This document shows positions 37,101 through 49,300 of a DNA stretch of 64,000 nt, piece by piece (position 1 is the first letter of the stretch; every line of letters begins with the position of its first letter). A program made the position numbers and the translations under genes. This DNA comes from Haliclona indistincta (Eukaryota; Porifera; Demospongiae; Haplosclerida; Chalinidae): contig OZ024792.1 in NCBI GenBank assembly GCA_964017065.1, positions 1,703,254 through 1,767,253 on the forward strand. The letters are read 5' to 3'. Under the pieces are notes generated by a model, which saw only the letters and a list, made by a program, of their open reading frames with translations, did no database searches and was not told the DNA's origin.

Positions 37101-38917
37101 TCCCAACATCACGAATGCTGTTGCTATCAATGGAACAGCTATTTTTGTAGCTTGGGATGAAATTGACTGTTTGCAAAGAAATGGAAACATAACTAACTAC
37201 ATTATCAAAATTTCTGTGCAAAATTTGAATGAAAGCTATGTCACAATAGCAGCTGTTAACAGTGCTGGTATAGGAGTCACTAGTGCACCATACACAGTGC
37301 AAATAAGTGGTGAGAACAAATACAATTATTTCATAATTAATGTTTACAGTTCCAGTTTCTGAGTCTATTGTTTTTACAACTGCTGCAACTACTAGTACTC
37401 TCTTCACATTGGTATCATCTGCATCAGCACAACTACCAAATAGTACGTGGTGTGTATTACCTGCTTTGTAAAGTAAAATAATAATTTATTTATCAATGTT
37501 CATTCAGTTCCTGATCCAGTGTCTGATATTGGAGTGTTAAAAATTTCTACCAAATTTTTAATAGCTTGGATACCACTGAATACTGTTGTATCACAGTATA
37601 ATGTTATCTATTTCAACATAACTTGTCCATCAGAGCAACACAGCTCACAGAGTAGTAGTGTGATAGTCAATTCATCATCAACATCTACCCTGGTCTCACT
37701 GCAGCCAGGCCAGCTCTATAACATATCAGTGATAGCTATCAAAGCTATTGGTCAGTCATCAGCTGTTAGCATCTCATATTGGACTCCATCAAGCCAAGGT
37801 GAGTCAACAAACATTGTTAGTACACTGTGTACAATGAGACATTCAGTTCCCAGTGCTCCTCCTGAGATGGTAAATGTTAGTTCAGTACATGGATCATCAT
37901 CCATTACTATTGTGAGATGGGGAGAAGTACCCTTGCCAGCATCGTAATGGAGAGATTATCAGATATGCTGTGAAGTACATTAGAGGACAGAATCAAACTC
38001 AAGGAGTGACTGTAATGGTGGATGGTCATGCAACCACTCTATATCTGGAGCCACTGACTGAGTACAGTATAATGGTTGCAGCTGTGAACAGCAATGGAAC
38101 TGGACAATTCAGTGAACCAGTTTACATTACTACTGCTGGAGAGAAAGGTTTAACAATGAGTTGTTACATTATTAATTGTGTCTTTGTGCCTCAGTGAACA
38201 TGATAGCAGGTGCTGTTGCTGGCAGTGTTGTTGGTGTCATTGTGCTTCTACTGGTAGTGTTGACTATCATTGCTCTGGTGATACTATTTGCTGTCAGAAA
38301 GTATGAAATTGCTTGCTTGTTCTCAACTGTCACTCAACACATGACTGACTGATAATTTCTATTCAACACAAAGTATAAACTGTTTACATTATTATTATCG
38401 TTGAGATTTGTCATTTTTACACAGTATAATCCTGAATGAGTTAAAATGATTATTTGGTTATAAATATTAATAGTACCATTTATAATTTATCTTATTTTTT
38501 ATAGGAAAAGTAAATCATTAGATGTCAACAAAAAGTTACCTATGAGTGAGTATGATGTGTGCAGTAGTACACATGTATTGTTCAACTCTCATGCAGTGTT
38601 CCTATGAAGATGAGTGTGTGTGAGGCATACTCCACTCACACACCTAGTGAGCAGCAGAAGTGTGACCATACTGATGATGTCACATATGAGTGAGTCCACA
38701 GTGACTGTAGTTTTACTGTGACATTTTGACTACACCTTTTATCTGCGGTGAGCCTATGAAGATGAGTGTGTATGAATCATACTCTACTAGTGGGCGGCAG
38801 TGTGATCATGCTGGTGATGTCATCGAAATGACCGAATGTGCAGCTTACATCAGTCATCCTGCAGAGAGAAAGCAGCTACAACAGCAAGATCCTGATTACA
38901 CTGATATTCAATATTAG
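34179..38917 (+). pseudogene. Ig/FN3 receptor copy 1, short-tailed, carrying several lesions
   Basis: Encodes signal peptide MRALVVWLTTVAWCVHG, the shared Cys-containing Ig-like module (from 34301), a second module, FN3, Ig (35410-35700), several further FN3 domains (35750-38140), one transmembrane helix (about 38200-38300) and a short tail with Tyr motifs. Lesions compared with its paralogs: CATG doubled at 34765-34772 (frameshift, then TAA); an extra C at 37930-37932 (frameshift in an FN3 exon); a tail exon junction near 38533/38598 that is out of frame; and a tail exon whose acceptor reads GG instead of AG near 38730. One FN3 exon (37090-37310) lacks about 20 residues. Together these suggest a pseudogene, although homopolymer or assembly errors could explain single lesions. 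Confidence 0.75.
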
Positions 38918-39355
38918 GAGTGTGTGACACTTGCACTGATAAAATTACATGCTAGCTAGCATTAGTTTACTATCTAGACATAACTATTCAAAATAAACCT
39001 ATAATGCCGTCTTGCAAGGCTAGACCATAGACGTCATGATGCATGAATACGTTATTTATTCCGCAGCAAGTTGATTAGTACTGATCTACTGGACTGCAGT
39101 CCATATGCATCTCCACTGGCGTGTGGTGCGGTTTTGTCGCAAACTGCAACAACAAAATGTCCTCCTGATAGCGAGGTGCGTGGGCATGGTCATGCAGCCG
39201 GAAATGTATTGTGAAAAGGTAAGTAAACAAGATTTAAATAAAAAGGATTATAACAATAGCAAAGTAATGCTACCTCTTTATTAAAATTAACCACAACTAT
39301 TAATTTAGGGAGGTAGCATTACACTGCTATTGTTGCAATCCTTTTACATAATTAT
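38918..39355. other. Intergenic region after receptor copy 1, with a short inverted repeat
   Basis: No gene supported. Inverted arms AAAAGGATTATAACAATAGC (from about 39241) and its counterpart ending about 39346 (GCTATTGTTGCAATCCTTTT) enclose about 35 bp; the arms continue through GTAATGCTACCTC. This is likely a small fold-back element. It lies immediately before the duplication breakpoint at 39356. Confidence 0.65.
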
Positions 39356-39396
39356 CATATATGACTACTCCGAGGAGGTAGTCTGGAGAGTAGTAC
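39356..39396 (+). other. Fragment of a receptor exon fused to IQUB sequence (duplication junction)
   Basis: About 40 bases nearly match the receptor exon encoding [11 protein letters not shown] (for example 34862-34902), and run directly into IQUB exon sequence (GGCCCTATCAGAC, from about 39401). Two exon interiors from different genes joined in this way mark a recombination breakpoint. Confidence 0.75.
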
Positions 39397-40047
39397 TCAG
39401 GGCCCTATCAGACATCGGATGAGTATCATGAGAACATATTGAAGAAGTTTAGCAGTAGTTGTGAGAGATACTCATGCCTGTCTAACTAGTGTCGTGTGTA
39501 CACAGGTGATTAGTGCTGCAGAGATATTGGAGAAGATGGCTAGGCAAGTAGTATGTTGAGAATCTGAGAATCGAGAAAAAGAGAAGAGCAGAATGGGAGA
39601 GACAGGTCTGTGGGTTGTGCTGTCCTTGGTTGTTGTGTGATATTTTTTGTGCTTTGTAGGAAGCGCTGAAGAGAGAACGAGAAAGAGAGGAAAGAAGACG
39701 TAGAGAGTTTGAGCGTCGTATCAACCCTCGCTCTAAGGAGGACTTTGAGTTGCTTTACCATGCTCTAGAGAGTAAGCTCTATCATAATGCTGTTACACAT
39801 TATTGATGAGTGATCTGACAGTGTGGCGCCAAGAGGAGCTCGATCGTATCAACTAGACCACGTCAGGAGCTAAGAGGAAGGCAGCTCTGTGCATGCTACT
39901 GGAACAAGAAGCTCATCTGATCTCCTCCATCGGTAAACACAAGGTGTCTGCCTCAAAAATCACCAAAGAAGACGAGATCAGAAAATTCTTAGACAAAGTA
40001 AGTTGATAGCAAAAAAAACAAAATTGATAGCATGAGGAATATTGTAA

Positions 40048-40463
40048 AGTAAATTAAAAAGATTTTTATCGAAATCAAAAGGATGTAGTGATGAAGAAAT
40101 CTACCACTGGTTCACAATGTAAACTAACAAGGAACAAGCATGGAATGGTAACACGATTGACTTGCTAACAGACCATAGATCCCTACATCAGTGGCTGCTG
40201 TGGCCTGACTATAGCTAGTTCAGCTAGTTACTGTTGACTGACACCAGCTGACATGCATTGAATTGAATTCAGCTGTTTGTAACAAAATAATTATTGATCA
40301 TAGTCTTATGTACAGCCACTGATGTAGGGATCTATGGTCTGTTAGCAAGTCAATCGTGTTACCATTCCATGCTTGTTCCTTGTTAGTTTACATTGTGAAC
40401 CAGTGGTAGATTTCTTCATCACTACATCCTTTTGATTTCGATAGAAATCTTTTTAATTTACTT
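40048..40463. mobile_element. Fold-back element with ~150-bp inverted arms
   Basis: The left arm from about 40048 (AAGTAAATTAAAAAGATTTT) to about 40200 is the near-perfect inverted copy of the right arm (about 40311-40463), with about 110 bp between. Landmarks include CCATAGATCCCTACATCAGTGG on the left and CCACTGATGTAGGGATCTATGG on the right. No transposase frame is seen. A diverged single arm of the same family lies at 46147-46290. Confidence 0.85.
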
Positions 40464-40771
40464 GTTTGTGTCCTTTTTTCTTTTTCAGTGAAGTGCGGTT
40501 CAATATCATGCATGTACTGAGAAGTCTTTGTTTCCACCATTAGTTTAGTATTGCTGTTGCTGATGGCTTTTCTTAAACTTGTAGCTAAAATTGACATAAT
40601 TATCAGCTCTGCCTGGTCGCCTACGCATGCATGCATTGCATACGAGCCCCGCCCACCCTTGTTTGTGGACCTATATGGCGGTTATAATTATCTGGCAAGC
40701 GCAGAATGGCGATCCTACACGAGCTTACCGTTCTTCGAAGACTCCAGACAAATGCCGGGTATGTGTTCTCC

Positions 40772-40932
40772 TAGCTTCGCCTCCAGGCTAGATATCATAA
40801 TAATATAGCCTCGCCTCCAGGCCACTCCCCCAAAGCTGAGAGATGATATTATTATGATATCTAGCCTGGAGGCGAGGCTAGTACCAGGCCATCTCTCTCA
40901 GCTTTGGGGGAGTGGCCTGGAGGCGAGGCTAG
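40772..40932. repeat. Short inverted repeat (CTAGCCTCGCCTCCAGG family)
   Basis: GCCTCGCCTCCAGGCCACTCCCCCAAAGCTGAGAGA (about 40808-40843) recurs inverted at about 40890-40928, with a smaller inverted pair (CTCCAGGCTAGATATCATAATAAT and its complement) nested around it. Probably a non-autonomous element or hairpin repeat. Confidence 0.75.
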
Positions 40933-41054
40933 TGTTCTCCGTGATATTGATCCATACGGCGCGGCGATACTCTACATGCATACATATACATGTAGCTGCT
41001 TGGTCACGTGCGCTAGCCACTGCTTGGTCACGTGCGTACTGCGCAATCACAATA

Positions 41055-41300
41055 ATGGCGTCTAACACTAAGCTGACAATGGATCACGATCGAGAAATCG
41101 CTAAATTTATATCGCCGTTACGCTAAAAACAAAGTTCAAAAGGCACATGCCAGGAGAATTTCACGACTTTTCGTGGGTGTTTTGGTCTCGGCACTGCTCG
41201 CGTAAAGGCGCTAGGCGAGTTGAAGAAAGAAGAAGAAGAAAACGAAGATGACGAAACTCGATTTTCACCGTTTCCAGGTTCGTCACTTTAGTAACAATTT
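41055..41300 (+). other. Possible fragment of an unidentified gene in the IQUB pseudogene insertion
   Basis: ATG at 41055 gives a 23-codon peptide (MASNTKLTMDHD...) in an otherwise non-repetitive stretch. Another frame just downstream reads basic residues (YRRYAKNKVQK), and an acidic GAA/GAT-rich stretch follows at 41220-41260. I do not recognise it. It could be the first exon of a gene carried by an insertion or chance coding potential. Confidence 0.25.
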
Positions 41301-43002
41301 CGAGCAATCTCCTTGCTACTGTAAGATGGGGCAACGCCAGATAGCAGATCTAAGTGTCTATGGACGTATAAAATTCATCACCAGACGAAATATCAGCGTT
41401 TGAACGCTAATACATTGTATGTAGCCGCCATCTTGTTCTCTCGTTCATCCCTACATAGGGAGTCACTACCGTGCCTCCCTAATATGTAGATGGCTGCCCC
41501 GAAGAAGTGGGTTGCGTTCGATGGTATGTTTACCGAGATGGACACCCCTCACACTTTGAGGGCTAGCCAGCTGAGAGACCTGTACAACAGCATCACAATG
41601 AAAGGACTCTCCTCAGAGGAGAGGCTTGACGTACTACTCTCTCTGAAGGCAACTGTTAGGGTATGTGTAGTAATGGCTGTTAAGATTGTACTTGAAGTTC
41701 TTTTGTGACAGGAACATGATTGTAAGCTGACTAGAGAGATAGTTGAACTGGTTGATCGCGAGGCTGATTTGATAGTTCGAGAAATGAAGGAATCTTCTCT
41801 CGAAGGTTTGTGGAAGTTTTTCGATGTGTGGGATTTTGTCATAATGCGTTCTTTCACAGGTTTAAGGAAGAGGATAGCTACGCTGATGTTCCTACAGTAT
41901 TGTAGGACACCATTGTTCAATGCTGAAGCAGCTAAACACATCAAGGTGAGTGGTTGCGGCACTGGTCATGCATAACAAACACTGCCTGTTGTCACACTAT
42001 AGAATGCACAAACAACAAGTGCTTTACTGTACACAGAAGCATATAATTATTTATTATCAATGTGTGCATTATTCCAGGTACCCCAAGACCCATCTATTCT
42101 TCGAACCAATGTTTACTATTGTCGAAGCTGCTCTCAATATCTGCCCTCGACAGATTTTGAGCTAAGCACTAACTCACGGTATGAGACACGCTGAATAAAA
42201 GAAAATGAGTTTTTATGTTTTTTATCTAGTGTTGTTGGTCATTGTCGTCGATGCAAGGAGCTTGATAATCAGGCTCGATCCCGAGAGGAGTACACTATCT
42301 ATCGAGCTATGATGAAGACCATCAGGAGAACAGAGGAGGATTACAAGGACGGTTCACACTTCATCTTCCTCATGCAGGTGAGGGACCAGTAAAGAGAGGG
42401 AGAGATTGACATGTTTTCTTCAGTAACCTGACTTGCGTTATCTTATTGAGAACATCTGGGGCTGCCAGAGTGCTCTTAGTGGAGAGAAGGACCTGTTTGA
42501 GCTCATGATAGTTCGCTGGGACTGTAGCAAGCCATGGAGTCCATGGAACTGTGTGCTACTCACCAAGCAGGAAGCACAGGGTCACATCAAGCTGCCTTCA
42601 GCAGAGAAGGTGCTTTCAGATTATGCATTCTACATGCACTGTTGTGTAACCACTGTTACACCTCAATGATCAAGTATTTCTGTATACACACGCTTTGGTT
42701 TGTGTTCATTTTCACTGTTATCAAAACCAATACCATTGTATTGAATCACAAACTCATAGCTGTGTTTTGTACACAGGCTTATGGTGCCCAGTTTGTGCAG
42801 AAGGTTCACCATCGCCATGTTCTTGCTAAGAATTACTTCTCTCACGTTCCTGGTATGATGGACAAGATGCAGGAGAAGGTGCTGGACATGCCTCTACCAC
42901 GACCCTAGGAGAGGGTAGTGATGGTGCCCTGGAAGAGAGAGAGCCAGGCTACCACTAGGAGTGGATCTAAGACTGTACACCACCTGTAGAGGCAGTGTAG
43001 TG

Positions 43003-43300
43003 TATTGAGACAATATTACTTCATACATTGTCATAATGACAAAAGTTGTTTTGAAAAATTATGTTTATAATTCTTCGTGCACATACAACTTGAATGACCA
43101 TTGGTTATGGTTACTGTAGTTTCTGTTGTTGCTATTTGGAATGAGAAGCTCAAAACAGTGACTCTGATAATAGTAGACTCAGACTTCACTATAATGCTCT
43201 GGTTATGAATGACAAACTGACAGTATACAAAACACTAGTTTGCTTGACAATACACAGTGTCTATGTAATTAGCTCATTCGTTCTAGCGCTATACCACACG
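43003..43300. promoter_or_regulatory. Upstream region of receptor copy 2, homologous to that of copy 1
   Basis: Sequence from about 43130 (TTTGGAATGAGAAGCTCAAA) to 43225 (AATGACAAACTGACAG) matches the region upstream of copy 1 (34025-34121), so the block duplication carried the promoter. A further copy lies inside an intron at 46041-46129. No named motif was recognised. Confidence 0.5.
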
Positions 43301-46300
43301 ATGAGAGTTCTAGTTGTGTGGCTGACTACAGTTGCTTGGTGTGTCCATGGCTCCTGTCCTCCAGAAACAGGTAAACATACAAGGTTTGATTGTTTAAAAT
43401 CCTGTTTCAATAATGCCTAGGTATCTACCTGATGCATGGTGGCTACTGTCTCCCAGAGTACACAGTGATCAGTTACTTTGCTCTGACTGAAACTAATTCA
43501 CTTCACTGTATATTGGCTGGTAGTACAAATGGGACAGAAGGGAAATGGACTGGTCCTACAAAAGAAATGGTCTGTAAAGAATCTGCCCTCTTTGTCTGTA
43601 CACAGAAGCCAGATGTCACACTATATGGTAATTCAACTTCATTCAATAATGAACAAGGATCTATTACATGTACCATCAGTGGACAGACCATTACTGTGCA
43701 AATTGTGGGTGAGTGACTACTTTTTTCCAATCAAAATAATTATTGATAGAATCTTCAGATAACACAGTCCTATTAGCCATCTACATTGATCCACCAACTG
43801 ATGTGAAGAGTATTCCTCAGAACTACACAATACACTGCATCACTACTGGACAGAGTAGCAGTGATATCACTGTTGGAATGTTTCTAGAGACAAATGGACA
43901 ATCCTATTATGATGATGTAGATCCACCAGTAATGGGGTACAACCAGATCCCTCCTACTGTCAATACACTGAACAGTGCTTCTCTCACATATGACTACTCT
44001 GAGGAGGTAGTCTGGAGAGCAGACAGGACAGAGTATGATGGAACAGAATTTGATGAACAAGGATTCACTAAGTACGATGCTGATCATGACTGGGCTTGTC
44101 AAGTTGAAACTCATAATAAAAGTTTGCAAACATACATCAGAGGTATACTACATGCATGCAGTATACATGTAGTATGATTGATATCTTTTTCAGCTCCCAA
44201 CTTCACTCCCACTAACCTGACTCTACTCTACATGAATGCCACTAGTGCCACCATCAGTTGGACAGCAGTGAATGCTACAGAAGCTGATGGATATGTTGTG
44301 TACAGTACTCCACAATCCACTAACACTACAGCAGTTGATGTTGGTAATGTCACACAGTACACACTGGAAGGACTGGTTCCAGGGAACACATACAATATCA
44401 CAGTGAGAGCATATCAGGATCTACTAGGACCAGAGAGTGACAATATTACACTGACGATACCATCAGGTATTAGTATAGTGTGTAGCACTTACAATCATAA
44501 TCATAGTTTATATTCTATAGTAATAATCCAGCCTCTCAGTTGGTCACTGTTATCAAATCGTACTAATCCAGTAGCTCAGTATCGTGTGTACTGTTCTGCT
44601 GCATATGTTATTCCTGAACACATTGTATGGAGAAAGAATGGCACTGTTGTGATGAACAGCACATCCACTACAATATCTCACCAGTTAGTGGATGCAGCTA
44701 CTGACAACTATACCAATACTCTGACAGTGACTGGAGACCATCACACACAAACCATCTCATGTGGGACAGTGTATGACTCACAAAATCAGAACAATATTAT
44801 TGTGACTATCAATGGTTTGTGATTTATGCATAAATCTTCTTTAAATTTTTCTCTACCAGCTCCTAGTGGTCCTCCTGATGATGTGGTAGTGTCTATCAAC
44901 TCTTCATCCAGTATTACAGTGAGCTGGTCATTAAGAAAAGAAGCTGATGGATATGTCATCATCCTCTACTCTGCTGATGAGGAGAAAAAATTGACACAAC
45001 AAGTGGAAAAAGTGAATAGCTCAATGCTGACTGGACTGAGTGAGGGACAGCTCTACACTATTGGAGTATTTGCATACAAGAACCTACCATCACAACTATC
45101 TGATCCTGTGCTAGTGAGACTTTCTGGTCAGTGATAGAACATTGCATCTATGCAGTAGCAGCTTAACCCAAGATTCTCTTTCATAGTTCCTGATGCTGTG
45201 CCTGATATCAATGTAGTCAGTGTGTCTTCAACTACTGCAACTATCGTGTGGAACAATTCGTTTGCTATACCCTTTAGACCAGTTTGGTTCACTGTAACCT
45301 ACTATAGCATAACTTGTTATAACCAAAGCACCAGCGAGCATCTGAATGAAGATATAGAAGTGATCTCAATAGACATTGAACCAGGACAGAGCTACAAAAT
45401 TAATGTAATGGCTACAAACCGAATTGGAGATTCTAATGTGACAACATTGAATTACTCAACACCGACACAAAGTTTGTTAAAACTATCATTATGCTAACTA
45501 TTTCACTGTACCATATGTAGTTCCCAGTGCTTATCCTCAGTCAGTGACAACTACACCAATTAATTCCTCTTCAGTTAAAGTGAGCTGGGAATTAGTTTTG
45601 TGTTCTGCTAGAAATGGAGAAATCACTGGATATTTGATCAACTACACCAGCACAGCAGTGAACGATGAGAGTGACGAATTCATGGCACAGCCTGATACAT
45701 CTAGCAAAATTATAACAGATTTGAGTCCATGCATTGTGTACAGCTTCAGAGTAGCAGCAGTGAATATCAATGGAACTGGACCATTCAGTAAAGCTGTAAA
45801 CATGTCAACAAATACTTCAGGTATTTTCTGTTATACCAAAATACTTATTAGGAACACGCAGTACAGTAGTGTGTTCCTATGTAGAGATGACCGGAAAACA
45901 ATAATTATTGTGGCTAGAAGTCAATGTATTTAGCAATCAAAATGCTGATATTAATTTTTTCCTGGTGGTGAATTTTGTACGTCCAAAGATACTTAGATCT
46001 GTTCTTTGGCATTGGCCCATCCTCATAATGGTAGTTTTTACTACTATTTGGAGTGAGAAGCTCAAAACAGTGGTAATAATAGACTCAGACTACACTACAA
46101 TGCTCTGCTTATGAATGACAAACTGACAGCTATACAAACACCAGAGATGCATGGTTTATTATCCAGTCAATCGTGTTACCATTGCATGCCGGTTCCTTGC
46201 ATTTGTTGGTTTACATTGTGGACCAGTGGTAGATTTAGATCACCCTTACATCCTTTGATTTCGTTAGAAATATTTTTCAAATTTCTCTATATACATTTGT

Positions 46301-49300
46301 ACAGTTCCTGAAGAAGCTTCCATTATCACGAATGCTGCTGCTATCAATAAAACAGCTATTTTTGACGCTTGGGATGAAATTGACTGTTTGCAAAGAAATG
46401 GAAACATCACTAACTACATTATCAATATAACCAGCACAGAAGGCACGGTGTATAATAACATTGTAAGCTCCAAATTAAACAATATAGAAATTTCTGTGCA
46501 AAATTTGAACGAAAGCTACAAGTACAATGTCACAATAGCAGCTGTTAACTGTGCTGGTGAAGGAATTACTAGTCAACCTTACCAAGTACAAACAAATGGT
46601 GAGAATAACATACAATTATGCAAAATATTACATTTGTACCAAATGCAGTTCCTGGTCCAGTGAAAGATTTGATGGCTGAGATGACCTATTCGAACGCAAC
46701 TTTACGATGGGACAAACCATCTTTTAATCCTGACAATATTACTCACTACGAAGTGATACATATCAACATAACAAGTGGTGCTTGCCTGGCTGTGGAGTTT
46801 GAAGAAAGTGATCTACTCAATGCTACTACACTCAATGCGACTGAAGCTATGATTGTGATACTAAACTTATCATCAAACACTTGCTATATATTTGCTGTGA
46901 GAGCATTCTCACTCAACGGACCAGGCCTACCAGTGATGGTTACTGATATGACTCTTCCTGAACCAATCAATACACCAGCTACAACTCAAACGACCCCTTC
47001 AGCAGCTGCAGAGACAACAACAGGTTCACCGACATTAGTGACTACTGTGCTACCAACTACACCGACAATTGTTGGTATTAGTGTGTTGATACTGGCTGCA
47101 GGAGCTGGGGGAGGGGCCCTGGTTGTTGTCATAGTGATAGTGGTACTGATCTGCATTGTTGTTTCAGTATTCTCAAGAAGGTACACAGATATTATACATA
47201 AATGTTTACTTTGTTAAGTGGACGATCCTTTTTAGGTCAAAGAAGAAATTTCCTACTCAAGACGAAACAGAAATGTTTTCTTATAATCAGCCAAACGAGT
47301 ATGACCGCATTATCTTCAAACCTGAACCAGTGGTTCTACAAGACATGAACAACAGTGAGTTACTGTTTCCTACTGATCTTGCTAGTATGTTGTGCTTTCT
47401 CTTTAGTGGAGGAGGAAGAAGATATTATTGACCTGGGACCTGATGTACTAGAGTCTAGTAATACACTAGTGTATGCTGAAGTAGAAGATGATGATGACCA
47501 GTCACTGGTGAAAGAAGGGCACAAGGAGGGCTTGACAGAGGAATTTAGAGGACAGGATGGAGAAGAGAGAACTGAAGTGAATGGAGATCAGGAGAATGAA
47601 GAAGGGATTTATGTTAATGAGTGGTTGACAGAAAGGACTGAAGTGGAAGAAGGAAGTATCAAGATGGTTGTAGGAGGGCAGGAGAATGAAGAAATATATG
47701 AAACTCAAGAACAAGAGACTTCTGTGAATCAAGAGCAAGAAGTAATCTATGCAAATGAACAACAGGAAGGGATTCAAGAGCAAGAAGGGATCTATGCAAA
47801 TGAAGAACAGGAAGGAATTCAAGAGCAAGAAGGGATCTATGCAAATGAAGAACAAGAGGAGATTTATAGAAATCAAGAGCAAGAGCAGATTTATACAAGT
47901 CAGGAATTGGAGGTTTTTGTGAATCAGGAACTGGAGATTTATGTGAATCAAGAGGGCATTTTGAATGAAGACGATGATGAAATACAGAAGGAAGACGAAC
48001 AGGAAAATGGACAACATGAGAGCAATGAAGAAGTTGAGCAGGAGAACGGACTAGATGAGAGTAGCGAAGAAGCATTTGTAGAAGAGGAGGTTGAGTTTGA
48101 TCCCAAGATACCCACAACACATCCAATGCTTCTGGCAGAGCTGAACGTACATGTGTACAACGGGCACTTGAACAGCAATGCTATCTTTAGTGAGCAGTAC
48201 AAGGTATGATACCCACAGTATTGTTGGATATAACACATTGCTATATATGTTTCACAATAGAGAATTTACACTGGTGCAGATAAAACATGTGCTGTCAGTG
48301 TCAGGTGGAAAGAGTTCAATCGTTTTAAGAATGTTGCACCATGTGAGGAAGATCTGTAGTATAATGTGTGGTAATGTATTGCATTGTATTGCTGTAGATG
48401 ATGATAACCTGATTATACTGAACCCAATTGAAGACTGCAGTGCTGTTCCAAGAGAATATATCAATGCTAGTGTTATTGACGTGAGTTTTAGTCTAGCACT
48501 GATGCTTCAAATTCCTAGTTTGATAATAATCTCTCCTATTTTTAGGGATATTATTACGAGAAAAAATACATTGCTTCTCAAGGTTTAAATCACACACTGC
48601 TAGTAGTTGCTCAATTACTGATTGACTATCATTGCAGGTCCTTTGAAGAAAACGTTGGCTGATTTCTGGTGGCTGATTTGGCAGGAGCGTCCTCTGTGCA
48701 TCATCATGGTTACCAACCTGGTTGAAGGAGGGAAGAAAAAGTGTGAACAGTATTGGCCTTCATCACTTCTGGAACAAGAGTCATATGGGCCCTTTAGTGT
48801 TACACTGCTTGATGAACGAGTACTGCCTGACTTAGTAACAAGAAAGCTGCATGTTTGTGTAAGCAAGACAAGATTAATGTTGTTGTGACCTTCTATATAA
48901 CATCTATCTTTAGATAACTGAGCTGCCTCATTCTGGAATCAATATAACTCAGTATCACTTCACCTCCTGGCCCGATCATGGTGTCCCCGAGTATGGTATT
49001 CCTCTGTTGAAGTTGCACAAGAAAGCCACTGCTGACTGGAGGAGAGGAGGTCCACCCATCCTGGTCCACTGCAGTGCTGGTGTGGGTCGTACTGGAACCT
49101 TCATCACCATCGACCTAGCCTTGGAGCAAGCTGAGAAGGAGGGATTGGTGGACATTGCTGGGATTGTTAACAGACTCAGAGAACAGAGGATGAAGTTGGT
49201 TCAGACAGAGGTATAAAAGAGAAAATTATTTGTGACATCTCTATAAATTTTGAGCAGGCTCAGTATTTTTTCATTCACGATGTGCTACTGGAAGCATTAG

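Larger units (their letters stand above)
39401..43002 (+). pseudogene. IQUB: Partial, broken IQUB copy
   Basis: Corresponds to IQUB 31770-33929 and lacks the ubiquitin-like part. Lesions: CAG to TAG in the exon at about 39853 (IN* where IQUB has INQ); GAA to TAA at the first codon of the exon near 42424; AAA to TAG near 42906, in the C-terminal RPKER region; and a 1-bp loss near 42975. An intron is swollen to about 1.4 kb (40045-41480) by fold-back insertions. Two thirds of the exons still look like coding sequence, so the duplication is fairly recent. It cannot make a normal IQUB protein. Confidence 0.9.

Noticed and set aside
40388..40636. Minus-strand 82-codon frame covering part of the fold-back arm
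   Set aside because: It begins in unique sequence and ends in the inverted repeat arm; no recognisable domain. Kept only as part of the composite insertion.
47502..48126. Long minus-strand reading frames opposite the receptor tail
   Set aside because: They are the antisense of the Glu/Gln-rich coding region (low stop density by composition) and show no family resemblance or splice logic.
48255..48420. Apparent stop in PTP D1 of receptor copy 2 after the CEEDL reading
   Set aside because: Using the donor at GTGAGG after GCACCAT gives the expected YDDNLIILN sequence, as in copy 3; the stop is intronic.
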